Origin: Rhizophagus clarus
Taxonomy: Eukaryota > Glomeromycota > Glomeromycetes > Glomerales > Glomeraceae
Direction: 5' to 3'
Assembly: GCA_015698045.1 (NCBI GenBank)
Contig: BLAL01000050.1
Location: forward strand, 930,001-994,000
Length of the DNA: 64,000 bases
Below are positions 24,114 to 36,700 of the stretch, piece after piece. The notes beneath the pieces are model-generated. The model saw only the letters and a list, made by a program, of their open reading frames with translations, was not told where the DNA came from and searched no databases. Positions within the stretch are counted from its first letter, which is position 1; every line of letters starts with the position of its first letter. The position numbers and the translations under genes were made by a program.

Positions 24114-25652
24114 TCAAAACCCTTTTTTAACCAATAGTGCATCAATAACAGCTAAAATGGTCCATTTCCGATTTTCGGCTTCTTGGAATACAAAAGATCT
24201 TGGAGAATAAAATACCTAAAATTAAAAAAGAACAGGTAAGTTCAATTAAAAAAAATCGAATAAGAATTCATATTAAAAAATTGACAACATTTACCTCATC
24301 ACTAACTTCTTCCTGTTTCCTAGGCAAGCAATGTAAAAATTTCCAATCAGATTTTGCACCACCTTCTTTTGCCATTTGAGATGTGACTCGATATCCAGTA
24401 AAATCTTTTATACGTTGAGCTTTTTCACTTTCTTGTCCCATACTGATCCTGTTAATAAAAAGAAATTTATTAAAAAATCAATAAAATGATTTTCTTTTTT
24501 TTTTACTCCAATTTCATGCTCCATTATTTTTATAATCAATCTAATATATACCAAGTATCAGTAACAATAACATCAGCATCCTTAACAGCATCCTTTGGAT
24601 CAAAACTAAATTTTAATTCAGTATTGGTTTTTCCAGCTTCCGTTTGTGCATATCTAACTATTTCTTCGCTAGGTTCATATCCTCTCGGTGTAGCAACATT
24701 CAAATGTACACCTAATTTAGGAAATGTAGCCAACATGCTATGTAATATATTATTACCATCACCAACCCATGCTACACGTAAACCTGGAAGTGTTTTGCTC
24801 GGATGAGTTTGATGAGCTACATATGATGATGGAGATGATGGTTGAGAAACGTATATTTCGTGTAAAGTCATTAAATCAGCTAGAATTTGTGTTGGATGAT
24901 ATTTATCAGAAAGAGCATTTATTACAGGCACTGTTGAATATTTTGCCAATGTCTAAAATATACAAGATTGTAAATATAAAAAGAAAAAAAAAAAACTTTA
25001 CACGTACTTAATGAATATAATTATATACCTCAATATCTGAATGTGATCCAACACGAGCCATTATACCATCTACCATACTTGAGACAACTTTTGATGTATC
25101 TAATAACGATTCATTTACTCCTAACTGAATATCTTGTGATCCCAAAAACATTGGTTGTCCACCTAAAGGAATTTGAATTAGCATGAATTGAATTCTTGTC
25201 CAAAATTTTCACGTGATATATGATAATTTTGGCCAGAATTATATAAAACCATAAAATTTGAAATGGATCTTACCAAGATATGCGACAGCACTTTCAGTAG
25301 CAACTCTGGTTCTGGTACTTCTCTTTGAAAACATAATGGCTAAAGTTTTACCAGCTAGAGGAGCCCCTGAACTTTTATTTAAATATTTTACATTATGTTT
25401 ATGTTGTATAGCTAAAGTTAATAAATTATAAATTTCTTTCGCGGATAAGTCAGCATGTGTTAAATAATGAGGTATTCCTGGTGGTGCTGGTGCTACATTA
25501 ATATCACTTTTTACATGAGAAGTTGTTGAGAATTTGTTTGATTTTGAATTATTTAAAAGAAAATATGAAGTTATTGGAAATAAATTTGAAGAATTATGTA
25601 AAGTGTGATTGATAAAAGGACGAATAATCGATGAGGTTTGACGTGTCAACAT
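24114..25652 (-). CDS. ARG3: Ornithine carbamoyltransferase, mitochondrial
   Basis: Five exons (25652-25274, 25162-25029, 24952-24552, 24448-24295, 24215-24114) join in frame to 389 aa. The enzyme makes citrulline from ornithine and carbamoyl phosphate. Diagnostic motifs are the carbamoyl-phosphate site STRT (residues 112-115, in FSKRSTRTR), the ornithine-binding SMG loop after DTW, and HCLP with the catalytic Cys at about residue 345. The first about 45 residues are rich in Ser, Thr, Asn and Arg with few acidic residues, as expected for import into mitochondria. The neighbouring arginine enzyme CPA2 supplies carbamoyl phosphate. It is divergent from the methylthioribulose dehydratase gene across 364 bp. 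Intron 1 contains a near-perfect TAATTTTGGCCAGAATTA palindrome. All key residues are intact. Confidence 0.95.
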
Positions 25653-26016
25653 GTTTTAATATTTGGTTCTTTTCAATCATTAAAAGTTTCATCCTTTTAT
25701 ATAATTATTGTAACATAAATAACATAAAAATGTTAGAAATCTAAATGATCTAATTAATTTTGTTTACTAAAAATTTTTAAAAATTTTATTTATCAATCTT
25801 GATATCTTTACATTTGTTACACGTAGTGAATGAAATTTTGCCAAACAATATTCCCGTACCACAAGATCTTTTTAAATATCTATTACTCGGGGTTGGTGCA
25901 ACAACAGCCGCTTTTAAATTTTTTTTTTTTTTTTAGATGCAAAATTATCAAATATATTTTCTATACTTCGTAGTTGACAATATACAATAATTGGACGATA
26001 AAAAAAAAAAAGAATA
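25653..26016. promoter_or_regulatory. Divergent promoter region (OTC / MTRu-1-P dehydratase)
   Basis: 364 bp separate two outward-facing start codons, so both promoters must be here or overlap. I saw no Gcn4-type TGASTCA in it. T and A runs occur near 25920 and 26000. Confidence 0.5.
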
Positions 26017-27174
26017 ATGGATATATCTTTAAATTCTAATTCAGAAGATGGTTATAAAAATCTGGATGATTTAGTTATTTCGAATGATCCATTACACCCT
26101 GCAAATCTTATCCCTGAATTATGTAAATTATTTTATAATTTGGGTTGGGTTACTGGGACTGGGTAAGGTATTTATTAATATAATTAAAACAAGGATTAAA
26201 AAAACTAATTTTTTTTTAAAAAAAAAAATCTTCTTTTCATTAATAATATTAGAGGTGGGATTTCCATTCGAAAAGAGTAAGTATCATTTAACTGACAAAA
26301 TATTTCTCTAAAATACTTTAACTTTTAATGAATTTTTATTTTTTGTAGTGAATTGGTATACATTGCTCCATCAGGTAATCTTTTTCTTATCTAATTTATC
26401 TATTATTAATTCTAATTTTTTCTCATTCAATTATTTAATCATTTTTTTAAATATTTAGGAGTGCAAAAAGAACGTATGAAACCACAAGATATGTTTGTAT
26501 TACTTCTTTCAACACGTAAAATCTTACGTGCACCTTTGGTTTATCGACCATCAGCTTGTACACCATTATTCTACAACTCATACACAATACGTAATGCTGG
26601 TGCATGTATTCATAGCCATTCACAGAATGCTGTTATGGTAACGTTAATTTATCCTGGAGAAGAATTTATTATTACACATCAAGAAATGATTAAAGGAATT
26701 AGACGAGGAAACACTAAAGAAAATTTAAAATATAATGATATGTGCGTAGTACCGATTGTTGACAATACTCCAGAAGAAGAAGATTTGACTGATAGAATGG
26801 CAAAGGTAAAAAAGCATAAAAATCAAAGAAATAGACCTAGATTTTTTTTTTTTTTTATGAGAAAATTTGATTAATAATTATTTGGAATTAAAGGTTATGG
26901 AAAAATATACTGAAGCTAATGCTGTTCTTGTAAGACGTCATGGTGTTTATGTATGGGGAGGTAATTACAATTGTTTTTTTTTTAAAAAAAAAAAAAAATA
27001 TAAATAATTTTTAATTTAATATATTCCTTTTTAATTAACCGATCAATCTTTTTTTTTTTTCATAAAGAATCTTGGGAAAAAGCAAAATCTATGGCAGAAT
27101 GTTATGATTATTTATTTGAGATTGCAATAAAAATGAATAGTATTGGATTGGATCCAAAGAAAATACCTGATTAA
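26017..27174 (+). CDS. MDE1: Methylthioribulose-1-phosphate dehydratase (methionine salvage)
   Basis: Six exons (26017-26162, 26253-26276, 26349-26374, 26459-26805, 26894-26960, 27068-27174) join in frame to 238 aa, the normal length for this family. It is a class II aldolase/adducin fold enzyme that dehydrates methylthioribulose-1-phosphate in the methionine salvage cycle. The sequence shows the phosphate-binding TGTGGGIS (about residues 46-53), the metal ligands HSH (117 and 119), a catalytic-type Glu in THQEM (about 141) and a third metal His in RRHG (197). The two very short exons (24 and 26 nt) are required to keep the glycine loop and frame. It sits between two arginine-synthesis genes. 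Confidence 0.93.
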
Positions 27175-28904
27175 AGTGCAAAACATCACATATCTTTTAG
27201 TACAGATTGAAAATTAATCCTATAAACATTGGTTTTTTTTATTTATATACAGTATATATTGATATAATATTAATATTGATATTGAGATTTAAAGTTATAA
27301 ATTTATATATCTTATAAGTAATAAAATCATTATATTTTTTTATATATATAATATATCTATTTATATAAAATAATTTGTAATATTAAATGGCTTTTTATAA
27401 AATATACAGTAATATACTGAAAAAAATATGTTAAAAGAATGCAGAATTCTAATATATTAAAAAAGGATATACATAAAACCATAACTTATAAAGTAATAAA
27501 TGATAAATAATAATATATAAATATTTTATGATTTTAATTATGATTTTTTTAAAAATTATTTTATAATTAAGAAATTTTAAACATTATTTTAACAATAAAA
27601 TATAAAATCATATTTTAAACTATATTTTAATATATTTTTCTAAGGATTATTTGATTTGTTTTTCTATATATATAAATATTAAATAAACGTTTTTTTGATT
27701 TAAAAAGATGATTTTTTATTAATTATTATACTAATACTGATTTTTTTTTGTATTATAAAATATAAAAGAATATTTTAAAATATGTGGCTCTTTAATTCTT
27801 TTAAATTATTTTACTATTTGTCAATAAAATTATTATTAAAATCAATTATCACATATAAATAAATTTTTCAGATATATTCATATATTTTATGATTGGCATA
27901 TTTTTTAATATATTTAATTTAACTATTATCCATTTTTCCGTTTCAGTATTAATTCTTTAATGAATTTTATAAACATTAAACTACTGATCAGTTTAAACTA
28001 TAAAAAAAATGGGTTTGAATCTTAACAATAAATAGACATTTTAACCCGAATTTATCTTAAACCTTTGGAGAACAACAAATATAAAAATGAATTTATAAAA
28101 AAAAAAACCAATCTAAAAGAATCAGATAATACCGTATGGGTATGAATAATTAATAAATTCGCTGTACTACAAAATACTACAAAATTTGGCAAACTAGTGT
28201 ATTAATGTTATCAAGAAAAAAAAAAAAAGTGATTGATGTAATATCTCGGAAAAAAGCGTTTAATTGATTATCTTAAATATTAACTTTAAAGAGAAAAATT
28301 TGAATTTTGTTTTACTAATAGACATACTTTGGTAAATCATTTAAAATTTTTAAATAATAAATAAATAAAGCAATATTCATTTATTTATTTATTTATTTAT
28401 TTATATGTTATATAGATTAGATTAAAATGGAGAAATTACGCGATCAATGCGCTTTAATAATTATCACGTGATTCATTTGAAATATTTTTTGATAATCAAA
28501 AAAAACGTTTTCTTTTTGTGAATAATTTAACTCGTTAAAAATGATGATTTTGTAATCAATTGATTTCGCCAAACGGCATTACCCATCAAGCTAGATAGAG
28601 ATGAATGAAACGGCGCATTGGCGCTTTCCTAATCGAACACAAAGTTTTCAGATAAACTAGATGAATTATTGGCTAATATCTGATAAATTGAGTCATCTAC
28701 TGATTCGTCGATCCCATTACCTAATGGAGAAGATTGATTATCTTTTATCATCGTTTGTTATCAGTAAGGGTATTTATAAACCCTTCGTATCAGAGCAGGT
28801 AAGTCTCTCTTACGGTTCTAATAATAAAGGGCCAGAAGAATTTCAAAATTTTATTTTATGAATGATAAACATTTAATTTAATACACAAAATCAAATCCAT
28901 AATT
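27175..28904. other. 1.7-kb AT-rich intergenic region upstream of CPA2
   Basis: No gene is supported. It contains a short (TTTA)n run near 28380, an ATCACGTGAT palindrome near 28466, and a TGAGTCA at 28689-28695. The short frame at 28661-28861 is not supported. Confidence 0.55.
28689..28695. promoter_or_regulatory. Gcn4/CPC1-type site TGAGTCA
   Basis: This is an exact match to the TGASTCA consensus of the general amino-acid control activator, 210 bp upstream of the CPA2 start. The motif is short and can occur by chance. Confidence 0.35.
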
Positions 28905-31900
28905 ATGTACAATAATTTTATTAGGTCTCCGAGTCCCGTACGTCGAGTTAGTTCAATATTATTATCTAGAGTTCAACCTTCTATACCCAAGGTTTCTCGG
29001 GGTTTTCATAAAACTACAGCTTCTACAACTCGTCGAATATTTACTCCACACACTCCCACAACACCTTTTCAAAATTCGAGCATTACTCCTTCTTTAGGTG
29101 CCTTTACATCACCTTATTTACGGTCTTTTCGACAAACCACAACTCGAATATCTTATCATTTTTATAATACAACTGCGGTTCAACATCAAGAAGAAAGTGC
29201 TCATAAAAAAGTTGTAGATGAAACTCGTGATCTAATATTTGCTGATGTTCCTAAAGTCGATGTTAAAAAAGTTCTTGTAGTAGGATCTGGTGGTCTATCT
29301 ATAGGTCAAGCTGGTGAATTCGATTATTCTGGTAAATATAATTTATATCTGAATAATTAAATTTAGTTATGATATATAAACCTAATTCTTTTTGTTATAT
29401 TTACGTTATATATAGGTTCACAAGCCATTAAAGCTTTACGAGAATCGGGCATTAGCACGATTTTAGTTAATCCAAATATTGCCACCATCCAAACATCACA
29501 TGCATTAGCTGATAGTGTATACTTTCTCCCTGTCACAGTCGAATATCTTACTCACATTCTTGAACGGGAAAGGCCAGATGGTATCTTATTAACTTTTGGA
29601 GGTCAAACTGCCTTGAATGTAGGTATTAAATTGGAGCAAATGGGAGTTCTTTCCCGATTGGGAATTAAAGTTTTGGGTACTCCTATTCGAACCTTGGAAG
29701 TGAGTGAAGACAGAGCTCTTTTTGCCGATGCTTTGAAAGGTAATTAATTTGATTCAATATGTTGATACTTTCTAAATTATTTTTAAACAATTTCCAAACC
29801 TAATGATATTTTATACAACAGAAATTGATATTCCTGTCGCCGAATCAACTGCAGTCTCTTCAATTGATGATGCTCTTGCAGCTGCCGAAAAAATTGGTTA
29901 TCCTATAATCGTTCGATCAGCATTTGCACTTGGAGGTCTTGGTTCTGGATTTGCAAATAATCCTGAAGAACTTCATAGTTTAGCTGCTAAATCTTTATCA
30001 TTATCACCACAAATTCTGGTCGAAAAATCAATGAAAGGATGGAAAGAAGTAGAATATGAGGTTGTTCGTGATGCCGCAAATAATTGCATCACGGTATGTA
30101 ATATGGAAAATTTTGATCCTCTTGGTATTCATACTGGTGATTCCATTGTGGTCGCCCCAAGTCAAACTTTGTCGGATGAGGAATATCATATGCTTAGAAC
30201 TGCAGCCATCAAAATTATTCGTCATTTGGGTGTAGTCGGTGAATGCAATGTTCAATATGCATTAAATCCTAAGAGTCTTGAATATAAAGTTATTGAAGTT
30301 AATGCTCGTCTCAGTCGTAGTTCGTGAGTATTACATAAATTTAAATTAAATTATTACTTTTTTTTTTAATGAATAATTTTGTAACTCATTTTATTTGATT
30401 CATCAGAGCCCTCGCATCCAAAGCTACAGGATATCCCCTTGCCTTCGTTGCTGCTAAGATCGCTTTAGGACACACTCTTCCAGAACTTCATAATGCTGTG
30501 ACTAAAACCACTACTGCTTGCTTTGAACCATCTTTGGATTACATTGTTACAAAGATTCCAAGATGGGATTTGAGCAAATTCCAACATGTTAATCGTGAAA
30601 TTGGTAGTTCTATGAAGAGTGTTGGTGAAGTCATGGCTATTGGTAGAACATTTGAAGAAAGTTTACAAAAGGTAAATTAAAAATAAATCAGTTTATAATA
30701 AATGTATTTATATTCAAACTTAATTTTTTTTTTTTGTTTTTTTTTTTTTTTTTTTTCAGGCCATTCGCCAAGTCGACCCTTCTTTCAAAGGTTTCCAATC
30801 ATTACCATTCCCTGATCTTGACAAAGCCCTTACAGTTCCAACTGATCGTCGTTTATTTGCTGTTGGGCACGCTATGCTTGAAAAGAATTATACTATTGAT
30901 CAAATTCACAACCTTACGAAGATCGACAAATGGTTCCTTTATAAATTGGGCAATATTGTAAACGTCCAGCATGACATTAAACACGCAGAAAAACTTGAGA
31001 ACGTTTCCAAAGAATTGTTACAGGAAGCGAAGAAGAAAGGATTTTCGGATGCACAAATTGCTGCAATGTTAAATACTAGTGAAGATCAAGTACGTAAAGT
31101 TCGAAAAGATTATGGTATCACACCATTCACCAAAAGAATCGACACCCTTGCTGCTGAATTCCCAGCAAACACAAATTATTTGTATACAACATATAATGCT
31201 TCGACACATGATGTTAAATTCGATGATCATGGAACCATGGTCTTAGGTTCTGGCGTTTATCGTATCGGATCATCTGTCGAGTTTGACTGGTGTGGTGTAT
31301 CAGCTATTCGTGCTCTCCGAGATCTTGGTTATAAGACTCTTATGATTAATTACAATCCTGAGACCGTTTCAACGGATTTCGATGAATGTGATAGATTATA
31401 TTTTGAGGAACTTTCATATGAACGTGTAATGGATATTTATGAACAAGAGGCTGCTAAAGGAGTTATCGTTTCTGTAGGTGGGCAATTACCACAAAATATT
31501 GCACTCAGATTACATCAAAATGATGTTAATATTTTGGGAACAAGTCCTGTTAGTATTGATAAAGCCGAGGATCGATTCAAATTTTCTAAAATATTAGATC
31601 AAATTGGAGTGGATCAACCTGAATGGAAAGAATTGTCAAGTGCTGAAGAAGCTGAGAAATTCGCTGATAAAGTTGGTTATCCAGTTCTTGTTCGTCCTTC
31701 CTATGTACTTTCTGGAGCTGCTATGAACGTTTGTCATACACATGAGGCCTTACATAAGAATCTCTCTGAAGCTACATCAGTTTCACCATTGCACCCAGTA
31801 GTTATTACTAAATTTATTTCACCTGCAGCAGAAATTGATGTTGATGCTGTTGCTTACAAGGGCAAACTTTTAGTTCATGCCGTATCTGAACATGTTGAAA

Positions 31901-32841
31901 ATGCCGGTGTACATTCTGGTGACGCTACTTTGGTATTACCACCTCGTGATATTAATGATCATACTATGGGTAGATTAAAGGAAATTGCTCAAAAGGTTGC
32001 CAAGGCTTTTGAGATAACAGGACCTTTCAATATGCAAATTATCAAAAAGGACAATTCTGATGGAGAAACAGAATTGAAAGTTATAGAGTGCAATCTCCGT
32101 GCTTCTCGATCATTCCCATTCGTATCAAAAGTACTCGGTACAAACTTCATTGATGTTGCGACTAAGGCTTTGTGTGATACAGATGTTCCAGAACCAGTTG
32201 ATCTTATGGCTGAAAAGAAAGATTATCAAGCAGTTAAAGTACCACAATTTTCATGGACACGTCTTCAAGGAGCTGATCCATTCCTTGGAGTTGAAATGGC
32301 ATCAACAGGAGAAGTCGCATGTTTCGGTAAAGATAAATATGAAGCATATTGGTCAGCAATTCAATCCACACAAAATTTCCGTGTTCCAAAAGCTGGAGGT
32401 GGCATTTTGATTGGCAGAGATGACTTAACCGACGATGATGATTTTATCGCAGTAGCAAACACACTTCATAAGGACTTGGGACATCCACTTTACACAAGTT
32501 CACCAAAAGTCACAGAATACTTGGCACGACATAACATCAAAGCTACAACATTACAATTACCAGAAAATAAGAAAGCGCTTCATCAAGTATTCGAAAATAA
32601 CAACATCGACTTTGTTTTCAATCTTGCTCAATTGAGAGCTTCTCAAACAGCAGATGAAAATTATGTTGCCAGACGATCTGCAGTCGATTTCGGTATACCA
32701 TTAGTTAATGATAGTAAATGTGCTAGATTATTTGTAGAAGCTGTTAAAAGAAAGAGACAAGAAATAAGTAGTCAAACTCCTGGGGAACATCCATCTGAAG
32801 TTAAAAGTTGGTCAGAATTTATCGGAGGAAAATTCTGTTAA
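28905..32841 (+). CDS. CPA2: Carbamoyl-phosphate synthase large chain, arginine-specific, mitochondrial
   Basis: Five exons (28905-29331, 29416-29739, 29822-30323, 30407-30671, 30760-32841) join in frame to 1,199 aa. It uses ATP, bicarbonate and ammonia from the small subunit to make carbamoyl phosphate for arginine. The first 110 residues are rich in Ser, Thr and Arg, as in a mitochondrial presequence. Two CPSase ATP-grasp halves follow: the first begins at [21 protein letters not shown], interrupted by intron 1, and the second at [18 protein letters not shown]. An oligomerisation region lies between them and an MGS-like C-terminal domain covers about the last 150 residues. It lacks fused glutaminase or aspartate carbamoyltransferase domains, so it is the arginine rather than the pyrimidine enzyme. 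The small subunit is not in the window. Confidence 0.95.
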
Positions 32842-33779
32842 CAATTGGATAAAAAAAAAAAAACAAAAATTGGGAGGGACTTAATTCTTGGATAGACATT
32901 TTTTTATTTATTAAAAATAATTACCACACTTGAAACAGACAAAAAAAAACAAAACTTTTAATCAATCATCAAAATTTTTTATTTTTTTTTATACACCGAA
33001 AAAATGTAATCTTTCATGTTTATTAATTGTAGAATACTTAATAAAATAAATATCACCCGACTTTTTTTTTAGTCGCGTATTTTAAAATTCTTCGCCTTTA
33101 AACTTGGGGATCTCATGTTAATTACATGGGATTAATACATGGGTTAAAAAATTCTGTAAATTTGATTATAAATTATATGCCATCTATTCTGTTCACATTG
33201 CATCATCTGGAATAATACTAGTATTATCGGACGCCAACTAGTAAAATTACCTCTTATAATTTCAGAAAACAATGACACCCATTGGTCATAGAAAAGGGGT
33301 GCGAATAACACAGTAATTATCGGATATTCTTAATATTGGTGTAATTCAATATTATTTCTTATTGGTCGTTCAAACGCACAAAACCATCCATAAAAAAAAA
33401 TATATCGGAAAGAGTTGTGATTTATAATCAAAGAGCATAAACTTTTTTCCACTACTACCATTATGTGTTTAATTCATATGATAAAATATAACGTTTAAAT
33501 GATATAAATGACGTAGATCATCAAATTGTGCAAATCTCAAATCAAATGTGGAGTATTTTGATGATTAATAATCCAAAAAAAAAAAAATTTCATGAATCTT
33601 GTGCAACTGCATTTTTTTATAAAAAAAATAATTTTCTTCCATGATGAAAAATCAAATTTTCCCTCTTTATAAAATTGAATTTTATATTATAACGATAATT
33701 ATCAAATTTAATAAAGAAAGGAAAATTCGCTGATTATATTTTTAAGTTTTTAACTTCGAATGAGTTAAAATAAAACAAC
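32842..33779. other. Intergenic region between CPA2 and sulfite reductase
   Basis: 938 bp, AT-rich. It presumably holds the CPA2 3' UTR and the sulfite reductase promoter. No recognised transcription-factor site or repeat was seen. Confidence 0.55.
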
Positions 33780-36700
33780 ATGACATCGTCATTGATAGGT
33801 GCGGCAAGAATCGCTTACTCAGTGAGCGATTTAATTTACGTTATAGAATCGAATTCACCAAAATCATTAAATTCTTCTATTGTATCGGAATTAACAAATC
33901 AAGCAAAAAAGAAAAATATTCTTAATGAAACACCGGAATTGAAAGTTTTAAGTTCAATTTCTGATCCATTTTCAAAATTACATGTTCAATTATCAAAAGG
34001 TTCTTTAATTAGTGTAATTATACCTTCAATTTCTACAAATAATATTTTAATTAATTCTATACCACACCTTTATAAAATATCTAATAGTAATAAGAATAAT
34101 AATAATGGTGGTGCTGTAGTTATTCATATTGCTTTAGATAAAAATGAATCAAACCAATTAGGTGATTATACCGATATTATGACTTTAAGACAAACGGGAT
34201 TTGCTATATTATATTCTGATGGAGGTCAAGAAACTTCAGACATGGCTTTAATCGCTCATTCAATTGCTTTAAAAACTGGAGTTTCTGTTATACATTTCTT
34301 TGATAATGATGATTCAAAAGGAAAAATTAAGAAGTTCGGAAATGACGACATTAAAAAACTTATCCAAGAATCTGATATTAAACAATATCGGGATTCTATT
34401 TTGGCTTCAAACGAAAACAAATCTACCGAACTTTACTTTAGATCTTATAATGGTATTCCAGATACGTCATCCGACGACCAACAAAATGTAGCAGCTGCAG
34501 ATGAAAATTCTGGAAATAAAAGCAAGAACAACAATAATAATAACGATAATTTTTTCACTATTACCGAAAATATATTTAAAAAGTTTAAACAAATGGCAAA
34601 TAGATCTTATAAATTAATTGAATTTTTTGGTGATGAAAAATCAGAATCAATTATTATTACTTTGGGTTCTGGAGCGACACTTTTACAAAAAAATTTTTTT
34701 GAGAAAACCGAAACTGAAAAAATTGGTTTACTTAAAATAAGATTATATCGTCCTTGGTCTGAACAATATTTACTTAATAATGTTCCAAAATCTGTAAAAA
34801 ATGTTGCCGTATTAGAACAAGTTATACCCCGTACAACCAAATGGACTCCTTTGTATTTAGACGTTGTATCAGCTTTTCAAAATCGTAATTATTGGCCTGG
34901 ACAATCGCCTCTCATTACTTGTGGTCAATATGGTGCTTTAAAAAAAGATTCAATTGATGTGAAAGTTGCACAACTTTTTAAAAATCTTAATTCAAACGAA
35001 CCTTCTCGTAATTTCATTCTTGGTAAAGAATCATTCAAATCACAGACTGAAGATAGTAATGATTTTAATGATAATGAAAGTACGAATTATATTGAAAGTT
35101 CACCCGTGTTGGAAAAACCTTACCTTAAAATGCTTAATGAAGTTTTTGGTGTAAGATTATATATCGCTAATTCTGCTTTAAAACGTAACGCTGGAAATTT
35201 TGAAACTGTAAAATCTACACCAGAATTTGGTTTTGGAGTTTTGTTATCAAAGCTTCATGAACGCGCTCAATTAGTGGATCTCGTGACACGTGTTGTCAAA
35301 GACAATTCCATCGGCATTTCTGAATCCCTTCACGCAGCGTTATCACAATGGCTTTTACATAAAGATGATTCCATTCTTTCAAAGAAATTTGGTGGTCAAA
35401 TTACAGAAATTCTTACGTCATCACCTCCAACTCATCCTTCCATCATTAAAATTTTTCAATCCAAAAACTTGTTCGTTAAACCATCTCAATGGATAATTGG
35501 CTCAGATGAATGGGCTTACGATATTGGAGGTTCTGGTGTTCATCACGTAATATCTTCTGGGAAAGATATTAATATGTTAATTATTGATTCACAACCTTAC
35601 ACAACACGGACTGCAGCAGATCCGGAGAAACGTAAAAAGGATATTGGTCTTTACGCCATGAATTATGGTGATGTTTATGTAGCTTCCGTAGCAGTATATT
35701 CTTCTTATACTCAAGTTTTGCATGCATTACTGGAAGCAGAAAAATTCAAAGGTCCATCAATCGTTTTGGCTTATCTTCCTTATCATTCTGAAGAGGATAC
35801 TACTATAACAGTATTAAAAGAAACCAAATTGGCCGTAGATAATGGTTATTGGCCATTATATAGATGGAATCCGCAATTGGAAAAAGAAGGATTAGAACCA
35901 TTTATTTTAGATTCTGAACGAATTAAACAAGAACTTCGAAATTTCTTGGATAGAGAAAATCATTTGACACAATTAATTCGTTCACGTCCAGAATATTCTC
36001 CATTAATAACAAATTCTCTTGAATCAGAAATTAAAACAAAACAAAAATCTCTTGCAAAATCAGCTTATGATAAATTATTAGGTGGTTTAACGGGTCCACC
36101 ATTATTAATCTTATTTGGATCAGATAATGGTAATGCTGAAGGGGTAGCAAGAAGATTACAAAAAGGTGCAACAGCTAGAGGAGTTAATGCACGATGCATG
36201 GCAATGGATGATTATCCGATTGAGGATATTGCTTTAGAAAAAAATTTGGTTTTTGTTTGTTGTACAGCTGGCCAAGGAGAATTTCCACAGAATGCGCGTG
36301 AATTCTGGAAACATATTTCAACTACTACGGATATATCGCTTTCAGAGTCAAGATATGCAGTTTTTGGATTAGGAGATAGTCATTATTGGCCAAGAGAAGA
36401 AGATGCAATTTATTATAATAAACCTGGTAAAGATTTAGATGCAAGGTTAGAATTATTAGGAGGATCAAGATTGACATCACTTGGCTTAGGAGACGATCAA
36501 GATGCTGATGGATATGAAACTGGATTTCAAGCTTGGGAACCTGAACTTTGGAAAGCTCTTGGAGTTGAATTACTTGGTGCAGCTGTTGAAGAACCTAAAA
36601 AAACTGATGATGATATGAAAGTAGAATCAAATTTTTTGAGAGGAACGATTGCGGAAGGTTTAGAGGATACTTCAACAGGTGCATTATCTGAACGAGATAC

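Noticed and set aside
24486..25011. Plus-strand frames over OTC
   Set aside because: Antisense to clear OTC exons; no family pattern.
28661..28861. Open frame upstream of CPA2, possible upstream regulatory peptide or first exon
   Set aside because: It does not join the CPA2 frame from any ATG, and the known arginine attenuator peptide belongs to the small subunit gene, not this one.
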